Below are positions 5,496 to 9,291 of a stretch of DNA of 9,291 nucleotides, piece by piece. Where the stretch lies: contig DAOWFB010000022.1 of assembly GCA_030638205.1 (NCBI GenBank), positions 1 through 9,291 on the forward strand, written 5' to 3'. Within the stretch, counting starts at the first letter, position 1. Each line of letters starts with the position of its first letter. The DNA is from Thalassospiraceae bacterium. GTDB lineage: Bacteria > Pseudomonadota > Alphaproteobacteria > Rhodospirillales > Magnetovibrionaceae. The notes under the pieces are model-generated. The model had not been told where the DNA came from and made no database searches. It saw only the letters and a program-made list of their open reading frames with translations. The position numbers and the translations under genes are program-made.

Positions 5496-5963
5496 ATGAC
5501 AACTAAGTCTACTGGCAAGTCTGGCGCTAAGGTTATGGTCATAAATGGGCCTAACCTAAATCTGCTAGGAAAGCGTGAGCCCGATATATACGGGGCGGAA
5601 ACGCTTGCCAGCATCGAAGACAAATGCCAAAAACGCGCATCTGATTTAGGCTTAACGGTAGAGTTTCGCCAAAGCAATACCGAAGGCGAAATGGTAGACT
5701 GGATCCAACAGGCAGAAGACGAATTTGATATTCTTATAGTCAACGCTGGTGCCTATACCCATACTTCGGTGGCGTTACTTGATGCAATAAAGGGAACGAT
5801 TACTCCGGTTATTGAAGTTCACTTGTCAAACATTCACCAGCGTGAGGAATTCCGTCATCATTCATTTATTTCCAAGGCAGCCAAAGGTATGATTTGTGGG
5901 TTTGGTGGGTTTGGCTACGAAATGGCACTTGATGCGGCGAGCAGTATTTTAAAAAACGACTAA
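5496..5963 (+). CDS. aroQ: Type II 3-dehydroquinate dehydratase
   Basis: A cytoplasmic shikimate-pathway enzyme that dehydrates 3-dehydroquinate to 3-dehydroshikimate. With the ATG at 5496 it has 155 residues, typical of the dodecameric type II family. Visible signatures are INGPNLNLLGKREPDIYG, with active-site Asn and the flexible-loop Arg27 and Tyr32; SNTEGEMVDWIQ; IVNAGAYTHTS with Asn83; the catalytic histidine His109 in EVHLSN; and FRHHS with Arg120. A GTG at 5472 would add eight residues (MGQIWNKR), but ATG 5496 has a GGAA site about eight bases upstream and gives the usual length, so it is preferred. It is the first gene of the aroQ-accB-accC-aat run; accB begins 15 bases after its stop. 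This pairing with accBC is common in alphaproteobacteria. Confidence 0.95.
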   Translation: MTTKSTGKSGAKVMVINGPNLNLLGKREPDIYGAETLASIEDKCQKRASDLGLTVEFRQSNTEGEMVDWIQQAEDEFDILIVNAGAYTHTSVALLDAIKGTITPVIEVHLSNIHQREEFRHHSFISKAAKGMICGFGGFGYEMALDAASSILKND

Positions 5964-5978
5964 GCGGAAAATATTTAC

Positions 5979-6431
5979 ATGAGCAAAAAAATTGACGTCG
6001 ACGACAAATTAATCAAAAAGCTGGCAAAGCTTCTTGACGAAACCGGCCTGGCCGAAATTGAATACGGCGAAGGCGATGTAAGTATTCGCGTTTCAAAAGG
6101 TGGAACCAATATAAGCCATAGCGTTAATGCGCCGCCTGCCCCGGCACCTGCCGCCCCCACAGCTGAAAGTGCACCTGCCGCTTCCAACGCCGAACACCCC
6201 GGCGTTGTGACGTCGCCCATGGTTGGCATTGTTTACACATCGCCCGAGCCGGGTGCGGCCGCATTTATTAATGTTGGTGACAGCGTAACTGCCGGACAGG
6301 TTGTAATGTTGATTGAGGCGATGAAGGTGTTTAACCAAATCAAAGCCCCAAAAAGCGGCAAGGTTACAAAAATATTAGTTGAAGGTGGGTCGCCAGTTGA
6401 ATTCGGCGAACCACTTTTGATTGTCGAATAA
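5979..6431 (+). CDS. accB: Biotin carboxyl carrier protein of acetyl-CoA carboxylase
   Basis: A 150-residue carrier that holds biotin and shuttles carboxyl groups from AccC to the carboxyltransferase AccAD in the first step of fatty-acid synthesis. The N-terminal helical part (1-40, KKIDVDDKLIKKLAKLLDETGLAEIEY) is followed by a Pro/Ala linker (about 50-70, APPAPAPAAP) and a biotinyl domain (about 74-150). The biotinylated lysine is Lys116 in IEAMKVFNQI. The residues after it are Val-Phe where the E. coli protein has Met-Met, a mild variation within the family. The thumb-like insert typical of acetyl-CoA carboxylase carriers is represented by the TSPEPGAAAFINVGD segment. accC follows after 21 bases, and AccB and AccC form a complex, so co-expression is expected. 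The ribosome site is modest (GCGGAA, about ten bases upstream). Confidence 0.96.
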   Translation: MSKKIDVDDKLIKKLAKLLDETGLAEIEYGEGDVSIRVSKGGTNISHSVNAPPAPAPAAPTAESAPAASNAEHPGVVTSPMVGIVYTSPEPGAAAFINVGDSVTAGQVVMLIEAMKVFNQIKAPKSGKVTKILVEGGSPVEFGEPLLIVE

Positions 6432-6452
6432 GTCTTAAAAAGCGGATCACAT

Positions 6453-7793
6453 ATGTTCGATAAAGTATTAATCGCCAACCGGGGTGAAATTGCACTTCGC
6501 ATTCAGCGCGCTTGCAAGGAAATGGGTATCCGTACTGTTGCGGTGCATTCTACCGCCGATGAAGACGCCATGCATGTGCGTTTGGCTGACGAAGCTGTTT
6601 GCATTGGCCCACCAGCGGCCAAAGATAGCTACCTGAATGTTTCGGCAATTCTTTCAGCCGCCACAATTTCCAACGCCGATGCCATACATCCCGGATATGG
6701 TTTTCTTTCGGAAAATGCCCAGTTCGCCCAAATGGTCGAAGAGCACGATTTTGTTTTCATTGGCCCCAGCCCTGAACATATTCGTCTTATGGGTGATAAA
6801 ATTGCCGCCAAGGACGCGGTGATGAAAGCAGGCATCCCGGTTGTGCCCGGTTCAGACGGCGGAGTTGAAGAAGTTGTCGATGCCAAACGCATTGCCAAAG
6901 AAATTGGATATCCGGTAATAATCAAGGCATCCGCCGGTGGTGGTGGCCGTGGCATGAAAGTCGCCCAAAGCGAAGCTGAAATCGAAATAGCATTTACCAC
7001 CGCACGCTCCGAAGCGGGCTCGATATTTGGTAACCCCGAAGTTTACATTGAAAAATTCCTTACCCGTCCGCGCCACATTGAAATACAGGTGCTGGCCGAT
7101 AACCACGGCAATGTGGTGCATTTGGGCGAGCGCGATTGTTCATTGCAACGCCGCCACCAAAAAGTATTGGAAGAGGCCCCCTCGCCGGCACTAAACAAAG
7201 CCGAACGCGACGAAATTGGGGAAATCGCCTCCGAAGCAGTTAAAAAAATTGGCTACCGCAGCGCCGGTACAATTGAATTCCTTTATGAGGACGGCAAATT
7301 CTATTTTATTGAAATGAACACTCGTTTACAGGTTGAGCACCCGGTAACAGAAATGATTACCGGAATTGATTTGGTGCGTGAAATGGTTCGTATCGCCAGC
7401 GGTGCGCCGCTGGGATATGTCCAAGACGACATAAAATTTTCCGGCCATGCAATTGAATGCCGCATAAATGCAGAAGACCCGGAAACATTCATGCCCTGCC
7501 CCGGTAAAATTGGTATTTATCATGCCCCCGGCGGGCTTGGGGTCAGGGTCGATTCAGGGCTTTATTCCGGATACAGCGTACCGCCCCATTACGACAGCAT
7601 GATTGCAAAGCTTATTGTTCACGGAACAAACCGTAATGAATGCCTAATGCGTTTGCGCCGGGCCTTGAGCGAATATGTAATTGATGGATTAAAAACAACA
7701 ATTCCGTTGCACCAACGCCTTGCGGTTGATCCCGACATCATCAACGGTGATTACGACATTCACTGGCTTGAAAAATTTATGGATCGCGAATAA
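6453..7793 (+). CDS. accC: Acetyl-CoA carboxylase, biotin carboxylase subunit
   Basis: A 446-residue ATP-grasp enzyme, close to the 449 of E. coli AccC, that carboxylates biotin on AccB using ATP and bicarbonate. The N-terminal domain opens with KVLIANRGEIALRI and includes IHPGYGFLSEN (79-89). The ATP-grasp core has Lys116 (GDKIAAK), Lys158, the glycine loop AGGGGRGM (161-168) and His208. The catalytic stretch EMNTRLQVEHPVTE (287-300) includes Glu287, Asn289 and Arg291, and Arg337 in ECRINAED matches the biotin/bicarbonate arginine. All key residues are present. The protein ends after the biotin carboxylase C-terminal domain, so it is not part of a longer propionyl- or pyruvate-type carboxylase. 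It ends in two stops in a row (TAATAA), and aat starts 22 bases on. Confidence 0.97.
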   Translation: MFDKVLIANRGEIALRIQRACKEMGIRTVAVHSTADEDAMHVRLADEAVCIGPPAAKDSYLNVSAILSAATISNADAIHPGYGFLSENAQFAQMVEEHDFVFIGPSPEHIRLMGDKIAAKDAVMKAGIPVVPGSDGGVEEVVDAKRIAKEIGYPVIIKASAGGGGRGMKVAQSEAEIEIAFTTARSEAGSIFGNPEVYIEKFLTRPRHIEIQVLADNHGNVVHLGERDCSLQRRHQKVLEEAPSPALNKAERDEIGEIASEAVKKIGYRSAGTIEFLYEDGKFYFIEMNTRLQVEHPVTEMITGIDLVREMVRIASGAPLGYVQDDIKFSGHAIECRINAEDPETFMPCPGKIGIYHAPGGLGVRVDSGLYSGYSVPPHYDSMIAKLIVHGTNRNECLMRLRRALSEYVIDGLKTTIPLHQRLAVDPDIINGDYDIHWLEKFMDRE

Positions 7794-7806
7794 TAACCGC
7801 TACCCC

Positions 7807-7810
7807 GGAG
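7807..7810 (+). promoter_or_regulatory. Ribosome binding site that fixes the aat start
   Basis: GGAG lies five bases before ATG 7816. The same reading frame stays open back to 7720 inside accC, but that upstream stretch has no matching ribosome site and does not resemble Aat, so 7816 is the start. Confidence 0.75.
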
Positions 7811-7815
7811 CATAT

Positions 7816-8493
7816 ATGTCACGCCCCATTCCCGGACCGCACAAACTAAGCCCTGAAATACTCGTACGCGCATACGCCGCAGGCGTTTTTCCCATGTCGG
7901 AAGCACGCGACGACCCGACCATATTTTGGGTTGACCCACAGCTGCGCGGCGTAATCCCACTAGACGAACTGCACGTTTCAAAATCCCTAAAAAAAACAAT
8001 TCGCAAAAACACATTTGAGATCAGGTGCAACACCGCATTTGATAGGGTAATCGAGGCATGCGCCCTACCCCGGCCAGATGGTGACGGTGCCTTGGGTGAA
8101 ACATGGATAAACGATGAAATAATTCGTGCCTATATTGAGATGCATGAAATGGGTTTGGCCCATTCGGTTGAATGCTGGCGGGATGAAAAACTAGTCGGCG
8201 GGCTTTATGGGGTGTCTTTACGTGGGGCATTTTGCGGCGAAAGCATGTTTTCCCTTGAGACCGACGCATCCAAGGTTGCGTTGGTTCATCTGGTGGCACG
8301 CCTGAAACTTGGTGGATACACGCTGTTAGACACCCAATTTTTAACCGATCATCTAAAACGCATGGGTGCGGTGGAGATTTCCAACCGTGAATATCTTGAA
8401 CGGCTCGAGCGTGCATTGGGTGTGGATGCTAAATTTCCGGCAGATGCTAGCAAAGATGAAATTGAAAGCGCCATTGAAGGAGTTATTGGCTAA
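7816..8493 (+). CDS. aat: Leucyl/phenylalanyl-tRNA--protein transferase
   Basis: A 225-residue cytoplasmic transferase that moves Leu or Phe from charged tRNA to the N-terminal Lys or Arg of proteins, marking them for ClpAPS degradation (bacterial N-end rule). Family signatures in order are YAAGVFPMSEA (20-30), IFWVDPQLRGVIPL (36-49), ETWI (95-98), AHSVECW (115-121), GLYGVSLRGAFCGESMFS (129-146) and LLDTQFLTDHLKRMGA (170-185). The usual WW-x-P-x-RG segment reads FWVDPQLRG, a small change. Length is normal. The ATG at 7816 has a good GGAG site five bases upstream and gives the family's usual beginning. It is the last gene of the aroQ-accBC run and converges with the DUF2155 gene, its stop being 16 bases away with a T-rich stretch (TTTTT at 8498-8502) but no clear hairpin. 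Confidence 0.95.
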   Translation: MSRPIPGPHKLSPEILVRAYAAGVFPMSEARDDPTIFWVDPQLRGVIPLDELHVSKSLKKTIRKNTFEIRCNTAFDRVIEACALPRPDGDGALGETWINDEIIRAYIEMHEMGLAHSVECWRDEKLVGGLYGVSLRGAFCGESMFSLETDASKVALVHLVARLKLGGYTLLDTQFLTDHLKRMGAVEISNREYLERLERALGVDAKFPADASKDEIESAIEGVIG

Positions 8494-8509
8494 CGGGTTT
8501 TTCTGTTGT

Positions 8510-8914
8510 TTATTCTTCTGGCAACTCTTCGACAATCAGGCCTTTACAATCTAAAACCCAAACATCATAAACCGGATGCTCCAACGCATTTAACGCCGGG
8601 CTAGATGCAAACATCCAGCCACGAAAAATAGATTTTGCAGGCTCGTTCGGGCGAACTTCCCAAATATCCAAAAACGCAGCACTTTCCGGTGTTTCTTCCG
8701 GTGGGCGTTTGTCACAATGACGCGCTATTATTTCCAGGGTGCCGAAGGTTACGGTGTCGCCCAGCGGAGCTTCGATGGTGGAAACCCTTGCGGTTACCTT
8801 GTCTAGCCCTTGCAAGACGGCTATTTGGTGTGGTTCGGCATTTGCACCTAATGGCAATAGCTGAAAACAAGCTGCCGCCAAGGCAAAAAATGCGCCTTTT
8901 TTTATGAACGTCAT
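8510..8914 (-). CDS. Secreted DUF2155-domain protein
   Basis: A 134-residue protein with an N-terminal signal peptide: positive KK at 5-6, hydrophobic 8-22, likely cut after ANA (24-26). The mature part is a single DUF2155 domain, with AVLQGLDKVTARVSTIEAPLG (split here at residues 32-52), FGTLEIIARHC, KRPPEETPESAAFLDI and RGWMFASSPALNALEHPVYDVWVLDC as recognisable blocks. The two mature cysteines, Cys67 and Cys123, are well placed for a periplasmic disulfide. Cys16 in the signal peptide does not fit a lipobox, so it is probably not a lipoprotein. The function is unknown. The ATG follows the mlaD stop by nine bases, with an AAGG site overlapping that stop, so it is translated with mlaD. The family is, as far as I know, essentially alphaproteobacterial. 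Confidence 0.9.
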   Translation of the reverse strand: MTFIKKGAFFALAAACFQLLPLGANAEPHQIAVLQGLDKVTARVSTIEAPLGDTVTFGTLEIIARHCDKRPPEETPESAAFLDIWEVRPNEPAKSIFRGWMFASSPALNALEHPVYDVWVLDCKGLIVEELPEE

Positions 8915-8923
8915 ATTCAGACC

Positions 8924-9291
8924 TTAAAGACCGCCGGAAGATTTGCCCTCACCGCCGGTGGCAAGAAAGATAATTTCACCGACCTGATCTTCAAGTGAGC
9001 GGAAGTCCTTGGTTGCGGCAACAGACCCGCCCGGGGCAATGAATTCTTTTGCGTTTCCGGTCTCAAGCGATATGTATTTATCACCCATAAGCCCGCTTGA
9101 GGCTATTACGGCCTTAGTATCAACCGGAAGCTTTATTTCAGGTAAAACAGAAAGGCTGACAACGGCATCATAAGTAACCGGGTCAAGCCTGGTTTCCAGC
9201 ACGGTTCCGACCTTTATACCGCTAATGCGAACGTCAGAACCCTTGGTCAGGCCGCCAACCTTGTAGAAATTAGCATTTATTTCATATCCGC
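8924..9291 (-). CDS. mlaD: MlaD-type MCE-domain lipid transport protein, C-terminal part (cut by window edge)
   Basis: The open frame runs from the right edge to the TAA at 8924, giving the last 121 residues. An internal GTG at 9202 is not the start, because the frame and the family match continue upstream: GYEINANFYKVGGLTKGSDV and RISGIKVGTVLETRLDP form the first half of an MCE domain. The second half includes LPVDTKAVIASSGLMGDKYISLETG. The missing N-terminus should hold the single membrane-anchoring helix. Family knowledge: MlaD is a hexameric periplasmic ring anchored in the inner membrane that works with the MlaFEB ATPase to move phospholipids and keep outer-membrane asymmetry. Its tail (about the last 15 residues, ATGGEGKSSGGL) is flexible and glycine-rich. 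The DUF2155 gene follows after nine bases. MlaD is preferred over long PqiB/YebT proteins because only one MCE domain is followed by a short end. Confidence 0.9.
   Translation of the reverse strand, partial: GYEINANFYKVGGLTKGSDVRISGIKVGTVLETRLDPVTYDAVVSLSVLPEIKLPVDTKAVIASSGLMGDKYISLETGNAKEFIAPGGSVAATKDFRSLEDQVGEIIFLATGGEGKSSGGL

Noticed and set aside
7720..7815. A longer aat beginning inside accC.
   Set aside because: The extra 32 residues overlap accC in another frame, lack a ribosome site and do not resemble Aat; ATG 7816 has GGAG five bases upstream.
8470..8502. Possible intrinsic terminator after aat (GCCA...TGGC followed by TTTTT).
   Set aside because: The stem is only four pairs before a mismatch and is separated from the T-run by seven bases.
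8924..9202. A separate 92-residue gene starting at the GTG at 9202 on the minus strand.
   Set aside because: The frame stays open to the window edge and the upstream residues are a clear part of the MCE domain, so this is the interior of mlaD.

Overview
The window is a stretch of ordinary chromosome from an alphaproteobacterium. Three things suggest this: the gene order aroQ-accB-accC-aat with a DUF2155 gene and mlaD beside it, a fused ThiS-ThiG thiazole synthase, and an RhlE-type helicase that ends in the short HxPAFL motif I associate with alphaproteobacterial RhlE proteins. Base composition looks balanced, neither strongly GC- nor AT-rich. I cannot name a genus. I see no insertion sequence, phage gene, CRISPR array, tRNA or rRNA, and nothing that looks recently acquired.

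Layout. (1) Positions 1-1875, minus strand: a tightly packed four-gene operon, read from right to left. It encodes an isochorismatase-fold hydrolase (TTG start with a strong Shine-Dalgarno), an alpha/beta hydrolase, a gamma-carbonic-anhydrase-like hexapeptide protein, and the first 33 codons of a probable MeaB GTPase that runs off the left edge. (2) Positions 1876-2135: a divergent intergenic region with phased 11-bp repeats and A-tracts, GGCCAA boxes, and a candidate promoter firing right. (3) Positions 2136-3668, plus strand: an RhlE-like DEAD-box RNA helicase with a long low-complexity tail. (4) Positions 3695-5341, minus strand: thiSG (fused sulfur carrier and thiazole synthase) followed closely by a LysE/RhtB exporter. 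(5) Positions 5342-5495: a divergent promoter region. (6) Positions 5496-8493, plus strand: aroQ, accB, accC and aat as one likely operon. (7) Positions 8510-9291, minus strand and convergent with aat: mlaD (cut by the right edge) followed by a secreted DUF2155 protein.

How the genes work together. The right half is core metabolism and envelope upkeep: shikimate pathway (AroQ), malonyl-CoA formation for fatty acids (AccB and AccC), N-end-rule tagging (Aat) and phospholipid trafficking between the membranes (MlaD, with the unknown DUF2155 protein co-transcribed). The thiSG unit makes the thiazole half of thiamine. The left operon joins a probable cobalamin-enzyme chaperone (MeaB) to three small metabolic enzymes of unknown substrate.

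I did not find a clear new multi-gene system. The points most worth a second look are the ThiS-ThiG fusion, whose di-glycine is buried inside the chain, the phased repeat array at 1950-2012, the DUF2155 gene next to mlaD, and the unassigned enzyme set in the meaB operon.
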